Source: Planctomycetes bacterium syqfu
Lineage (GTDB): Bacteria > Planctomycetota > Phycisphaerae > Phycisphaerales > Phycisphaeraceae
DNA: 64,000 bases
Assembly: GCA_020974905.1 (NCBI GenBank)
Contig: CP087563.1
Location: 1,116,001-1,180,000, forward strand
Direction: 5' to 3'
Positions 9,901 through 18,511 of the stretch are shown here, one piece after another (position 1 is the first letter of the stretch; every line of letters starts with the position of its first letter). The notes beneath the pieces were generated by a model, which made no database searches, was not told the origin of the DNA, and saw only the letters and a program-made list of their open reading frames with translations. A program made the translations under genes and the position numbers.

Positions 9901-11839
9901 GGGAATAGAGTTTGCCTGCAAAGACACCGGCGATTTTCCACCAACCCTTGACTGCGGGGAAAGTCGGTGAGTAGGCGAAGGCTTTTTTGTCGAGAACTTC
10001 CTGTTCGGTAAGAACCAACTGTAGTGCCTTGGAGTTTTCAAAACCGACTGCGGGTTTGATGCCAACGGTTTGGTTACTCGTTTCCCAATCCTTGATCGCG
10101 TCCGTGGATTCAAAATCAATGGCCAAGGGATCAGGCGTATTGAGTGTCGGGTCCATGGAGACACCGAAGACCTTGATGGCTTTGATGTCCAGTGATGCGA
10201 TTTTATCTGCAAGTTGTGTCGCGGTGGTGATATTGAGCAATGTCAATGGATCATGCCACTGTCGGTCTTTTGCACCGCCCCACGATTCGGCGCCGACGAG
10301 CTTGGCAAGCGGGAAGGTGTAGGTATGCCATTTCCCGTCGGAGATCAGCGGGATGTTCTTGGCCTGGTGGGTCTGCCCGGTCCCGTCCTTTAGTTGTGTG
10401 CCGATCTTCTTGACGGTGTCGGTACGCAGAGTTAACTGGATGGCTTTGACTTGCGAGATGGGTGTGTCTGCAAAGCTGCGGACGACGCCTGAATAACCAT
10501 TGGAGGGGAACGCGTAATTCACACGGATAAACGAAGACTGGTCGTCATCCTGGGTAACGCTTGCCTTGGCTTTGAGACCTTTGCCAACGACGAACGTGGA
10601 GACATCAGCGAAGTCTTCAACAAACAACGGCAAAGACAACCATGCTGCATCACTGGCTTCTTGCCTGGGTGCGACACCTTTAAATGACAGACGTTTGATA
10701 TCCAGCGTTGCATCGGGATTGGATAGTGCATCCGAACCGATGGCAAAGCCGAAGGTCTTGACCGGATCATGCCACTTGCGATCGTTATCACCGCCCCATG
10801 TTTCCCCGCCGGAGATTTTGTTGATGGGGAAGGTGTAGGTATGCCACTGCCCATCGGGGTTGATCTTCAGCCACTTGGTTTGGTGGGTTTGGCCGGTGGA
10901 ATCTTTGAGACGCATGGAGAAATGTTTGAGCGTGGTGGAACGGAGTTCCAACGTCATCGCTTCGAGGGATTGGATGACGGGTTCAGCGGTATGGATGCTG
11001 GCACCGACATACGTGCCGGAGCTTTCAACGTGCATTTTGAGTTGGACGTATTCACTGTCGTCCGTGTCCTTGAGGACGAGGGCTTTGGCGGACGTGTTTT
11101 TGCCGACGGTGTAGGTTGAGAGATTGGAGACTTCGCCGATGTTGAGTGTAATGTCATGCCAATCGGGTTTGATGTTGGCTTGCTTGGCTTGAGACTCGTC
11201 AGCCTGTGACAGGGTTGCGTCCTGAGGCTCATACATCATGTACAGATCACGGATAGTGATGCTGAAGGTCTTGTCGGCGGTGGTAGGACTGCCCCCGAGA
11301 ATGGCGATGGTCTTGATCGGCCCATGCCACTTACCATCCTTGGCGCCGCCCCAACGTTCGTACTTGGCAACACTTTCCACGGCTGAGGCGCGGCCCATGT
11401 TCTGAAAAAACGCATGCACCGGCAAAGTGATCCGCTGCCAATCGTCGGTGTCCTTGATGCGAAGTGTGATCTGGTGACATTGCCCCGTGCCATCAATCAA
11501 TCGCAGCGTGACACGTTTACATCCCATGACCTTGGCTTCGAAGGAGAGGAAGGATGGATCAACCAACGGTGTCTTACGGAGAATCTGCACATAGGCACCA
11601 CCGCCGTAGAAGTCACCGGTGAGTTGTACTGCTTTGCCCTGGTCGGTGTCAATGAGTTTGGCATCACCCTTGGCACCTGGGAATTCCCGGCCGTTATCAA
11701 AAGTGAATCCGCCGGTGTCTTTGCCTGCTTCGATGAGTGTTGCTTTTTCCTGAGCATGCAAACTGGATGCTGCCGACAGAAGCAAAGTGCATAGCAAGAT
11801 TGTCAGCGGGTTACAGTGACGCCTGGGACTTTTAAACAT
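6926..11839 (-). CDS. Giant secreted glycoside hydrolase with multiple carbohydrate-binding modules
   Basis: With the start chosen here (ATG at 11839, preceded by ACAAGGAAT) the protein has 1,637 residues; an upstream in-frame start at 11872 lacks a ribosome site. A signal peptide ending SLHAQ leads into three related beta-sandwich modules of about 170 residues. These share the signatures DGTGQTHQ, WHTYTFP and ESWGGAKDRxWHDP, and a fourth binding-type region follows. The TIM barrel (about residues 850-1130) has a clan GH-A look: acid/base Glu958 in MGNEPPN and nucleophile Glu1047 in IWSTEIGLN. The C-terminus (about 1430-1637) resembles a family 9-type carbohydrate-binding domain (IRFMWDDDNLYLAVEARD). 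The gene lies 119 bp downstream of a pseudopilin gene on the same strand. It is extracellular; the substrate is unknown and the exact GH family is not recognisable by eye. Confidence 0.85.
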   Translation of the reverse strand: MFKSPRRHCNPLTILLCTLLLSAASSLHAQEKATLIEAGKDTGGFTFDNGREFPGAKGDAKLIDTDQGKAVQLTGDFYGGGAYVQILRKTPLVDPSFLSFEAKVMGCKRVTLRLIDGTGQCHQITLRIKDTDDWQRITLPVHAFFQNMGRASAVESVAKYERWGGAKDGKWHGPIKTIAILGGSPTTADKTFSITIRDLYMMYEPQDATLSQADESQAKQANIKPDWHDITLNIGEVSNLSTYTVGKNTSAKALVLKDTDDSEYVQLKMHVESSGTYVGASIHTAEPVIQSLEAMTLELRSTTLKHFSMRLKDSTGQTHQTKWLKINPDGQWHTYTFPINKISGGETWGGDNDRKWHDPVKTFGFAIGSDALSNPDATLDIKRLSFKGVAPRQEASDAAWLSLPLFVEDFADVSTFVVGKGLKAKASVTQDDDQSSFIRVNYAFPSNGYSGVVRSFADTPISQVKAIQLTLRTDTVKKIGTQLKDGTGQTHQAKNIPLISDGKWHTYTFPLAKLVGAESWGGAKDRQWHDPLTLLNITTATQLADKIASLDIKAIKVFGVSMDPTLNTPDPLAIDFESTDAIKDWETSNQTVGIKPAVGFENSKALQLVLTEQEVLDKKAFAYSPTFPAVKGWWKIAGVFAGKLYSPDNSFAGITRLQCMDINGKPLQSFELNRCTTKEASLQSVFKEIRLPDGTAKARFLIDMVKTHGTYTVDQLAFSFIKPVENTEDLIERIVVKSDALGNLFMPQDKLAFDVTLMAKRPLSETNRQLDWHVVDYWGIEQTAPSVLTLQKDGRNKSGLFEYVGKIDLSSFNATQGQYYELSLTALRDAPQAYKDYRSFAILPEAQTRKYSWKDIPFSSRNWDNRINEYIDLSARLGLPIIGAWTNWQAKPPYKTSLPGVRRILDHNVAVMAATPMGGIEKHHGKWQAYDETSMRQGLTNIFNQINNDQLVITMGNEPPNNYERAMENLWAYKAMYETAKSLNPNVTMVGTSVGASEAYFKAGVHQYCDVVDFHVYESHQRIRKVFERYDELFKQYGHRKPIWSTEIGLNSQGVPRRDVASSLIKKFSIFFACGGENISWFGLLYPDPSGKSSGSSGDSHNVFDCRYRVYSPRLDAIAYYNMINSICVKKFVTEEKYANDVEAYLFADKEQNQLQILWTDKQSQTVYVPLRDVDEVTVTYVDGVVRQMNAAGEGLTLRVTPDPILLQYKSEITTLPKQLPDAKLAIDQMPNALVMGGQASLKIANAIPGSKVISMMPKQWGGSVDAAGDTLAMRIPANSTARYMPLSVQQHDSQGHLRGEIRQVLPIVGRIAMQVRPTLVDDKPAVKVQITNNGYEPQKITWRALINSSLMMHQGTVSWATKAGPAMNEFIGETSGDVTILARKTHELILPVKHVNPMQIDRALISVRDAEGREIQIQRYLSAFCGVPRTNSHVTIDARFDEADWGKAKVQLANHKEQYHTLKKERQWEGVDDLSARIRFMWDDDNLYLAVEARDNVHSHPQTGGALWNQDGVQLMVDPARGSSQQGGKYDLVMGENIEGKAYAWSHLAADPAVPTGPVPDIKVAVKRDEAAKLTCYEIAIPWGQISPFKPAVGANLGMALALNEDDGDGRVSFLSWYADVHAKQTDGVADLILLP

Positions 11840-11958
11840 ACTGATATTCCTTGTATTCATCTGCAGGTACAACGATGAGGCAGATCTACTTTTTTGCTCG
11901 AAGATTCTGACTGATCAAACACCGGTCGTTCGGTGGGTGTGGATTTGAGTTGAGGAAA

Positions 11959-12783
11959 TTACGGAACCAGTGTGCCATTGCCGTCACTGTCATACTGGTA
12001 GAGTTCGCCCTTGTAATCGTAGACGTATTGGGGTTGGACATTTGTTTCGGTTCTGAGGTATCCGGGTAACGCACTTAAGGCATGGCCGTCAGCAAAGATC
12101 ACATTGCAGTTGGCCTGATGTTCAGCACGCAGACGCCCGCCCCAGTTGCTTGCACCATTGCGCTTGAAGTTACCAATCATGTGTCCGCCACCGTTGGGTG
12201 TTGAGGGGTGCTTGGAAAGACTGTCGCCAAAGAGAATCTCCCTGGAGGGTTCGCGCATTTCGTTATGGACATTCACGCCGATGACCAGTTTGTTGCCGGC
12301 ACTGGGGATACCGGGGTTGAGCGTGAAGCCCTGGAAGTACGTGCCGAAGCCATACTGTTTGTCATAGCTGTTGGACAGATACGCAGCATAGGAGATGTTA
12401 AATGCGGCTGAAGACGTGCTGTTTGAATCCGTTGCGTAGTACTCACTTTCCGGGCAGACGCGGACATCGGGCGTGATGTATCGGGTCCCGCTGGGGGTAT
12501 CGGTGATGCTGTAACCATAAGCCAGGAAGTAGGCCCAGAGCTTAATGTTGCCGCCCTTGGTGCGGTAGAGAATCTGATGTTCATTAAAGTCCGTGGCATA
12601 GGTGATCGCCCCGACTGTACACTGCCTGAGATTGCTCAGACACATGCTGGTGCGTGCAGCCTGGCGAGCTTTACCCAATGCGGGCAGGAGTATGGCAATG
12701 AGCAGCGCCACAATCGAAATCACAACCAACAACTCGATTAAGGTAAATCCTTGCTTACTCACCGTTCTTGCGTCTCGGATCAT
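11959..12783 (-). CDS. Pseudopilin-like protein, H-X9-DG type
   Basis: This 274-residue protein has a prepilin peptidase signature: a short basic leader ending KQG (Gly12), then [18 protein letters not shown] with the conserved Glu at +5 and a hydrophobic helix. A globular Cys-containing domain follows, with the H-X9-DG motif ([12 protein letters not shown]). Such proteins (DUF1559 or GspG-like) are abundant in Planctomycetes and Verrucomicrobia. They are expected to be processed and assembled, or retained in the envelope, by a type II/IV pilus-like machine. A good ribosome site (AAGGAA) precedes the ATG. It is the first gene of the transcript that continues into the giant glycosidase. Confidence 0.9.
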   Translation of the reverse strand: MIRDARTVSKQGFTLIELLVVISIVALLIAILLPALGKARQAARTSMCLSNLRQCTVGAITYATDFNEHQILYRTKGGNIKLWAYFLAYGYSITDTPSGTRYITPDVRVCPESEYYATDSNSTSSAAFNISYAAYLSNSYDKQYGFGTYFQGFTLNPGIPSAGNKLVIGVNVHNEMREPSREILFGDSLSKHPSTPNGGGHMIGNFKRNGASNWGGRLRAEHQANCNVIFADGHALSALPGYLRTETNVQPQYVYDYKGELYQYDSDGNGTLVP

Positions 12784-12814
12784 GATGTGATTCCTTCAAG
12801 AAGTCGGCTTGCGT

Positions 12815-12828
12815 ATTTGTACAATTAT
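12815..12828. promoter_or_regulatory. Candidate GntR/AraR-type operator in the divergent promoter region
   Basis: TATTTGTACAATTA contains the palindrome TTGTACAA (12817-12824). It resembles a half of the Bacillus AraR operator (ATTTGTAC), and AraR has the same GntR-HTH plus LacI-like architecture as the neighbouring regulator. A second GTAC site (ATGTACAATG, 12949-12958) lies in the same 235-bp divergent region. That both control the genes at 12783 and 13019 is inference. Confidence 0.4.
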
Positions 12829-13018
12829 TGTATTCTTTAAACAAAGCGATTGTCAACCATTTCCTGCGCTATTTTTTGGACAAGTTGACTGCTGGCAGAA
12901 AACCCAATCCCCCTGCCAATCCAGATGTTTTTGCCGATACCACATTCATGTACAATGTTTTATCCTGGGCATCACATCGATCCGACGCTGGGTTTGAGAG
13001 AGAAAAAGAAAAGTTCAC

Positions 13019-14074
13019 ATGGCCAATCGCAAACGCTATACACAAATCGCTGAATTGTTGCAGCGACGCATTCACCAGGGTGATTACACCGGCAAGCCGT
13101 TACCGTCTGAAGAGTTCCTTGCCATGGAAACTGGTGTCTCGCGCATGACAGCAAGGCGCGCGATTCTTCACCTGATGGACCAGGGCATCATCACCCGCCA
13201 ACCCGGTAGTCGCGCGGTGCCCAATGACAAGAACAAGTCCATCCTCCCCTCCCTTGCCATGCTCACACCCGCCTGTTCCAGCGAATCAATCACGCGTTGG
13301 CGGTACGACATTGAACGGACAGCCAGCGAAATGAACCTGCGTGTTCGCCCGGTGGAATATGTCCATGAAGACGACCCGAGCATTCGCGAAACACTCGATG
13401 AGTATCAGGGCGTGTTTTTTGTTCCAACTGCAAAACTTCCCAAACTCATTGAATCCTGGCAGGATTACCGCGCAAAACTTATGTGTATCTCCGCAGACCT
13501 GACGCATCTGCATATCCCATCCATCTGGGACTTTCCTCCCCAGGGTGCGGACATGGTCCTTGAACACATGTATGAAATCGGCTGTCGCAATGTCATGTGC
13601 CTCAATGTCCAGCCGATGGACACAGTGATCAATGCATGGATTAACAGCTATAAAAAATGGGTCAAACGACATGACCTGGTTGAACACATGCACGATACAC
13701 CCCGCGCCCTGCTCAGCACGGGAGCATACGAAGAAGCAACCAACGAATTTATGAATCACCCCGGGAAATATGACGGCGTCTTTGCCACAACGTTACCGGC
13801 GGCATTAGGCTCGATTCGCGCTGCTCATAATTGTGGTCTGAAAATCGGCAAGGAAATGGCAGTGGCAACCATTGATGGCGGTGTCTTCTTCCGAGAATAC
13901 CTGCCTGATATCACCTGTGTGGATGCGCCGGATCTCGTGCCAGTGATCAAGCGCGCGATCGAATGGATGCTCGGTAAATCACGCACAAAGCAAAATCCCG
14001 GCATGCTCGTGCCGGATGTGATTAAACTCTACAAGGGTGAATCGACGCTGGGTTTTGCATCGAGGCCACGCTGA
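13019..14074 (+). CDS. GntR-HTH / LacI-like sensor transcriptional regulator (AraR-like architecture)
   Basis: This 351-residue protein has an N-terminal winged helix of the GntR type (about residues 1-65: PLPSEEFLAMETGVSRMTAR, then a wing near ITRQPGSRAV). A periplasmic-binding-protein-like effector domain (about 75-340) follows, with typical stretches such as YDGVFATTLPAALGSIRAAH and MAVATIDGG. This architecture is known from AraR and related sugar-responsive repressors. It is transcribed divergently from the pseudopilin and giant-glycosidase genes, so a sugar released by that enzyme is a reasonable inducer (inference). The upstream ribosome site is weak but purine-rich. Confidence 0.9.
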   Translation: MANRKRYTQIAELLQRRIHQGDYTGKPLPSEEFLAMETGVSRMTARRAILHLMDQGIITRQPGSRAVPNDKNKSILPSLAMLTPACSSESITRWRYDIERTASEMNLRVRPVEYVHEDDPSIRETLDEYQGVFFVPTAKLPKLIESWQDYRAKLMCISADLTHLHIPSIWDFPPQGADMVLEHMYEIGCRNVMCLNVQPMDTVINAWINSYKKWVKRHDLVEHMHDTPRALLSTGAYEEATNEFMNHPGKYDGVFATTLPAALGSIRAAHNCGLKIGKEMAVATIDGGVFFREYLPDITCVDAPDLVPVIKRAIEWMLGKSRTKQNPGMLVPDVIKLYKGESTLGFASRPR

Positions 14075-14108
14075 AGCAAAACAATTCAATTCATTGTTCT
14101 CCACACTT

Positions 14109-14193
14109 CGTCACTCCCGCGCAGGCGGGAGTCCAGTGGAACTTGCAAGTTCACACAGAATGCCACTTGATTCCCGCCTGCGCGAGAATGACG
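14109..14193 (+). repeat. 85-bp REPIN-like element, intact copy
   Basis: The two ends, each about 30 bp, are imperfect inverted repeats, and each contains its own small palindrome (CCCGCGCAGGCGGG or its variant). A short spacer contains ACTTGCAAGT. It lies between the convergent ends of the GntR and oxidoreductase genes. It is collinear with 26595-26679 and, reversed, with 3773-3857. Confidence 0.75.
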
Positions 14194-14240
14194 ATATGAG
14201 AGACGGCACAAAGATTGATAGTTTGCGTTTTTTACAAAAC

Positions 14241-15152
14241 TCAAAGGACCTGAGGCAATAACGGTCTGGCGTGATAGGTCTGCATGAATTGTGATGTCGT
14301 AACGATACGGCTTTGTTCCAGTTCATCTGCCATCACGCGACGCCCCAGCTCGCAAGCCTGCTCTGCCAGAATCCCACAACGCACCGGCAGGAGTTGGGAT
14401 GCAATCGGTGCAGGCATCTTCCCGGTCTTGATCATGTCCACAAACGTCTGACAAAAACCAAGCTGAATCGACGGGATATCCAGTTCCAGTTCATGTTCGT
14501 CCTGATCATCCGTCCACTGGATCACACGCGCGCGATCCGACCCGACATACACATCGCCTTGAACACCACTGACATGTCGACAGGCAAAATGCGCGGACTT
14601 CTCGGTGATCTGCACCGGTTCAATCCACTGTACACCTGCCCCTAACAGTCCAGCAAGAAACTCCCAGCCATGAACACCGTAGTAAAACCGAGGCATCGGC
14701 GCGTGGACTGCAAAATGGGTCACCTTGCTGATGTCGATCGTTGATGCTGCGTTCTGTGTCGGCATGCACCATCGCCACCCCGACCCCGTCATCACCAGTG
14801 AACCGGTCTGCTCTTGAAGCGCAATCAATGACTCAACATCAGCAACACTGCCCACCGTTGGCTTACACATAAAGACCGGAACATTACGTTTGATCAATTG
14901 GGCAGCGCGTTCAAACCGCTTATTCCAATCCACGCCCAACACCATCACACCATCAACCAGTTCTGACAACTGCTCAATCGACTCAGCCACCTGGCAATCG
15001 AACATCTCAGCAAAGGCAGCAATCTCCGACGCATCGCGCACATCGCCATGATCAAACACCGCGGACACCTGCACATCTGCCATGTCGTTTAATCGCCTGG
15101 TAAATGCCAGCGCATGACCGGTATCCAGATCCATCAAACCAATACGGATCAT
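14241..15152 (-). CDS. Gfo/Idh/MocA-family oxidoreductase
   Basis: This 303-residue putative NAD(P)-dependent sugar oxidoreductase opens with a Rossmann-type beta strand (IRIGLMDLDTGHA), although the glycine-rich loop is degenerate. It has the VFMCKPTVG segment in the place of the family's EKP motif, then a C-terminal alpha/beta domain. Typical members act on the C-atoms of sugars, inositols or sugar acids in the cytoplasm. Its ATG overlaps the stop of the upstream sulfatase gene by 4 bp, so the two are probably translationally coupled. It is the last gene of the eight-gene minus-strand cluster. The exact substrate is unknown, and the loop degeneracy leaves open a non-catalytic role. Confidence 0.8.
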   Translation of the reverse strand: MIRIGLMDLDTGHALAFTRRLNDMADVQVSAVFDHGDVRDASEIAAFAEMFDCQVAESIEQLSELVDGVMVLGVDWNKRFERAAQLIKRNVPVFMCKPTVGSVADVESLIALQEQTGSLVMTGSGWRWCMPTQNAASTIDISKVTHFAVHAPMPRFYYGVHGWEFLAGLLGAGVQWIEPVQITEKSAHFACRHVSGVQGDVYVGSDRARVIQWTDDQDEHELELDIPSIQLGFCQTFVDMIKTGKMPAPIASQLLPVRCGILAEQACELGRRVMADELEQSRIVTTSQFMQTYHARPLLPQVL

Positions 15153-16531
15153 GGGAGCACCTCGACTTCTCGTTTTTCCTGTGATTGGGGATGACGCCCC
15201 GCAGCCTGCATCAGACAGTTGACCGCCTGACGATGGGCTGGACTCACCGGCATGCCATAGAGCACCGGGTCCTCTGTCTGTCGCATCTGATCCAGTAACC
15301 GCCCCGCCAAATCCTGACAGACGTCTGCATACACCGGGTCGTTGGCCAGGTTATTCACTTCAGCCGGATCGTTGTGCAAATCATAAAGTCGCAATGGTGG
15401 ATGACGCAGCCCGGCCTTCTCCATTGAGCCATGCACCTGACTGCGATGCAGCCACTGTTGCGTTGGGTCCATCCATGCGCGTGTGGCCTCGAAGCTGGCA
15501 ATGAGCTTGTAACGATCCGTTCGGATGCATCGCAACGGATCGTAATAATCGTGATACGTCATCTCGCCATAGAGTTCCTCGCGTGCCGGTTCATGATTGA
15601 ATATCGCACCTGCATGACTCACGCCCTGCACCGCTTGCGGGACCGTCAGGCCCAGCAATTCGCAGATCGTCGGGTACAAGTCGATCATGCTCATCAAGCC
15701 GTGGTAGTCTTGGCCAGCCTGCGAATCGAGCATCGGGCCTGAGATTACCACGGGGACTTCCAAGCCCGGATCGTAAAGCGTGCACTTGGCGCGGGGGAAC
15801 GGCATGCCATGGTCCGCGGTGAAGATCACCAGCGTGTTACCAGCCATCCCGTGATCGGTTAACGATTGGAGCATCTGCCCCACGGCTTTGTCCGCCAACT
15901 GCACTGCTGCCTGGAAGTCCGCCAATTCCTTGCGCACTTCAGGCGTGTCGCTGAGAAAATCGGGGACGGTGACATCCTGATCCGCGTCACCAAACCCTTG
16001 CGTAAAACCGGTCGGGCTTGCTGGATCACGATGCGGCTCAAAGAGTCCGACCTGCAGGTAAAACGGCTTGTCACTGCCCTTGTGATCAGCGAGAAAACCA
16101 TCAACACTGTGTGCAATATCCATGCAGCTCACGCCTGCAAAATCATGGCCCGGGCAACTGGCAATACGGTCATCAAAACCGAGTCTTGCAGTGCGATTGG
16201 CTTCATGCTGCAAACCTGCAAGCACCGTGTGATACCCCTGCGATGACAGGTACTGCGGTAAGGTCAACTGATCATCCGTCAGGTCCCAGGCAAAGCGACC
16301 ATGCGTTAACCCCAGGACACCTGTGCAATGCGGATGTCGCCCGGTGGTGATGGCTGCTCTGGCTGGAGAACACTGCGGTGCTGCTGCAAAACTCCGAGTA
16401 AATCGGACCCCCTGCTGAGCAATCGAATCGATGTGCGGCGTTTGGACCGTGTCAATGCCATAGCAACCCAGGTACCGCCCCAGGTCATGGCATGTGATCA
16501 AAACAACATTCACGGATTGGCGCTGTATCAC
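15149..16531 (-). CDS. Type I sulfatase, Cys-type (heparan N-sulfatase-like)
   Basis: This 460-residue sulfatase has the formylglycine signature C54-S-P-A-R58 and the metal-site opening NVVLITCHDLGRY. A TADHG motif lies in the middle, and the C-terminal segment has LYDLHNDPAEVNNLA. The usual GKWH motif is replaced by GLQHE. The overall pattern (CHDLGRYLGCYG, AAPQCSPARAAITTGRHPH) recalls N-sulfoglucosamine sulfohydrolase-like and arylsulfatase A-like enzymes. No signal peptide is visible. The start is GTG at 16531 with AAAGGACG upstream. It is 16 bp from the esterase gene and overlaps the oxidoreductase gene. In context it would desulfate oligosaccharides made by the upstream lyases (inference). 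Confidence 0.9.
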   Translation of the reverse strand: MIQRQSVNVVLITCHDLGRYLGCYGIDTVQTPHIDSIAQQGVRFTRSFAAAPQCSPARAAITTGRHPHCTGVLGLTHGRFAWDLTDDQLTLPQYLSSQGYHTVLAGLQHEANRTARLGFDDRIASCPGHDFAGVSCMDIAHSVDGFLADHKGSDKPFYLQVGLFEPHRDPASPTGFTQGFGDADQDVTVPDFLSDTPEVRKELADFQAAVQLADKAVGQMLQSLTDHGMAGNTLVIFTADHGMPFPRAKCTLYDPGLEVPVVISGPMLDSQAGQDYHGLMSMIDLYPTICELLGLTVPQAVQGVSHAGAIFNHEPAREELYGEMTYHDYYDPLRCIRTDRYKLIASFEATRAWMDPTQQWLHRSQVHGSMEKAGLRHPPLRLYDLHNDPAEVNNLANDPVYADVCQDLAGRLLDQMRQTEDPVLYGMPVSPAHRQAVNCLMQAAGRHPQSQEKREVEVLP

Positions 16532-16547
16532 TTCAAACGTCCTTTAC

Positions 16548-17411
16548 TTACTTGGCTCTCAGCAAGCCCAGGCCCGTCAGAAACGCATCGGCATCCGTAA
16601 TGGATTTTTGATGATCTTCCATCTGACCTTTTTTGGCATTGAAAAAACCGTGCTTGCGACCTTCATAAGCCATGAGTAATGCATTGACGCCCAGGGCTTT
16701 GAGTCCGTCGACAAATTTCTGTGCGGTGGCAAACGGGACAACCGGGTCATCCGTGCCATGCAAAACCAACGTCGAGGGCGCGATCTCGCTTAACTGATGC
16801 ATGGGGCTTGGAACGGTGATATCGGCAATGCCTCTGGTGGCATAGTCCTTGTTTGAACCGCAAAACTCAGGCACGTCCAACACCGGGTTGTAAAGCACCA
16901 TCGCATACGGCTGTACGGGAAGCGACTTGCTGCCTGTCTCAGGGTTGGCACACAATGCCGTCGCTGCAGCGAGATGACCGCCAGCCGAACCCCCCATCAA
17001 TACAATCTTGCTCGGATCAATCCCAAGGTCCGCCGCGTTGTCAATAGCCCACTGGTAAGCGGCCTTGGTGTCACTCAGACAGTCGTTGACGTTGGCTGCC
17101 GGTTTGACTTTGTTTTTTAAAAGTCGGTATTCAAAACTCATGGTCACCATGCCATGTTCGCGCGTGAAGTACTTGCACTGTCTGCCGAAGTGTCCGGGGG
17201 TACCATTGACCCAACCACCCCCGTGATAGCAGACCAGCGCAGCACGCTGATCGCCGGTTTTCCAATCTTTGGGATAGTAAATGTGAACTTTAAGTTCAAT
17301 GCCATCGACGGTGCGATAGACATGTTTGAACTTGATCTTCTGTTCGTCAGCCATCACCGTGACGGTCATCAAACTGACCAGCACGAAAAACCATTTGAAT
17401 CCAAACTTCAT
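16548..17411 (-). CDS. Secreted alpha/beta-hydrolase (esterase/acetylhydrolase-like)
   Basis: This 287-residue protein has an N-terminal signal peptide (KWFFVLVSLMTVTVMA). The HSL/BD-FAE-type esterase motifs are HGGGW (63-67, oxyanion hole), GGSAGG with nucleophile Ser142, Asp222 in GTDDPVVP and His254 in GRKHGFF. The full catalytic triad is therefore present. Related enzymes in polysaccharide loci remove acetyl or other ester groups from glycans. The ATG overlaps the TGA of the preceding dehydrogenase gene, with a good AAAGGAA site in front. It sits between a 2-hydroxyacid dehydrogenase and a sulfatase in a degradation operon. Confidence 0.9.
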   Translation of the reverse strand: MKFGFKWFFVLVSLMTVTVMADEQKIKFKHVYRTVDGIELKVHIYYPKDWKTGDQRAALVCYHGGGWVNGTPGHFGRQCKYFTREHGMVTMSFEYRLLKNKVKPAANVNDCLSDTKAAYQWAIDNAADLGIDPSKIVLMGGSAGGHLAAATALCANPETGSKSLPVQPYAMVLYNPVLDVPEFCGSNKDYATRGIADITVPSPMHQLSEIAPSTLVLHGTDDPVVPFATAQKFVDGLKALGVNALLMAYEGRKHGFFNAKKGQMEDHQKSITDADAFLTGLGLLRAK

Positions 17412-18448
17412 TTGCTTTCCTTTGCTTGACTGACCAGTTTGTTACTGGTCATCGTCCCTGCGCGTTGGGCAGAGATTTCATATTCCGATGTCTGCCCGCT
17501 GAGTATCCGATGGACCTCGGTGAGCATGATGCTGGTGTATCGCCCGCGGCCGGATGAGCCTGCAAAATGCGGGGTAATCACCACGTTATCCAATTGTCTA
17601 AACGCACTGTCCTCAGGCAGCGGTTCGGTGAAATGGACATCAAAAATGCCGATAATCCGACCCTTTTTCAGTTCCGCAAGCAAGTCTGCTTCATGCGCCA
17701 GACGCGCCCTGCCGGAGTTAATGATCACCGCGTTGTCCTGCATCGCAGCTAGCTGCTCAGCGCGGACTTTCTCGACGGTGTCCTCACGTAACGACTCACA
17801 GAGATGCACCACGTCACTGCGTTCAAACATCTCATCAAAGCCAACCTTCTCCACGCCCAACTCCACAGCCACTTGAGGTAACAGGTAATCGTTGTGGACG
17901 ATGATGGTTTCGGTCCCCAGGGCTTTGAGTTTGCGGATCAGATGTTTAGCAACATCACCAAAACCCCAGATACCCACGGTCGCCTGATCCAATCCCTTGA
18001 TCCCGCCGCCAGTGAAGGTTTTAAATTGCTTGACGGTGGAACCAAACTGCGCGTTATCCGTTAACCGGCGAAGTCCGACCATGGTCATCATCAACGCATA
18101 CTCAGCGACGGAGTCGGCCATGTAGCGATTACATGAAAGCAGCTTGATACCGCGATCAAAAATGGCTTGTGAGACGATGGGTTCGACACTGCCTGCTGCA
18201 TGTGCGATAACCTTGAGTCGATCATTGCTTGGCAGCAAGTCCTGTGTAAAACGTGGTGCGCCCCAACTGGTGATCACCGCATCGACATCTTCCAGTAGCT
18301 TGGGCCAATCTCCGACGGGGACCTTGTTGCCCTGTGCTGTTAGGAAAAATTCGATTCCCAGATCGGTTGCCAGTTTTTCAGACTTGGCATGCCAGAGTTG
18401 TTGACGACGATCACCATCAGGCAGAACCAGACAAACGCGCGTAGACAT
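17408..18448 (-). CDS. D-isomer-specific 2-hydroxyacid dehydrogenase
   Basis: This 346-residue NAD-dependent dehydrogenase has its cofactor loop at GIWGFGDVAKHL (159-170). The catalytic residues can be assigned to Arg247 (INSGRARL), Glu275 (DVHFTEP) and His294 (ITPHFAGSSGRGRY). The enzyme class reduces 2-keto acids or oxidises D-2-hydroxyacids in the cytoplasm. In a locus with uronate-polysaccharide lyases it may process a keto-acid derived from unsaturated uronates (inference). AAAGGGGC precedes the ATG. The gene overlaps the esterase gene by 4 bp and follows the heparinase-like gene after 63 bp. Confidence 0.9.
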   Translation of the reverse strand: MSTRVCLVLPDGDRRQQLWHAKSEKLATDLGIEFFLTAQGNKVPVGDWPKLLEDVDAVITSWGAPRFTQDLLPSNDRLKVIAHAAGSVEPIVSQAIFDRGIKLLSCNRYMADSVAEYALMMTMVGLRRLTDNAQFGSTVKQFKTFTGGGIKGLDQATVGIWGFGDVAKHLIRKLKALGTETIIVHNDYLLPQVAVELGVEKVGFDEMFERSDVVHLCESLREDTVEKVRAEQLAAMQDNAVIINSGRARLAHEADLLAELKKGRIIGIFDVHFTEPLPEDSAFRQLDNVVITPHFAGSSGRGRYTSIMLTEVHRILSGQTSEYEISAQRAGTMTSNKLVSQAKESK

Positions 18449-18511
18449 CAGTTGCCCCTTTCAAAGCATGTTTCAAACAAACACATTGTACTTTTCAAGG
18501 GTAACATTGAA

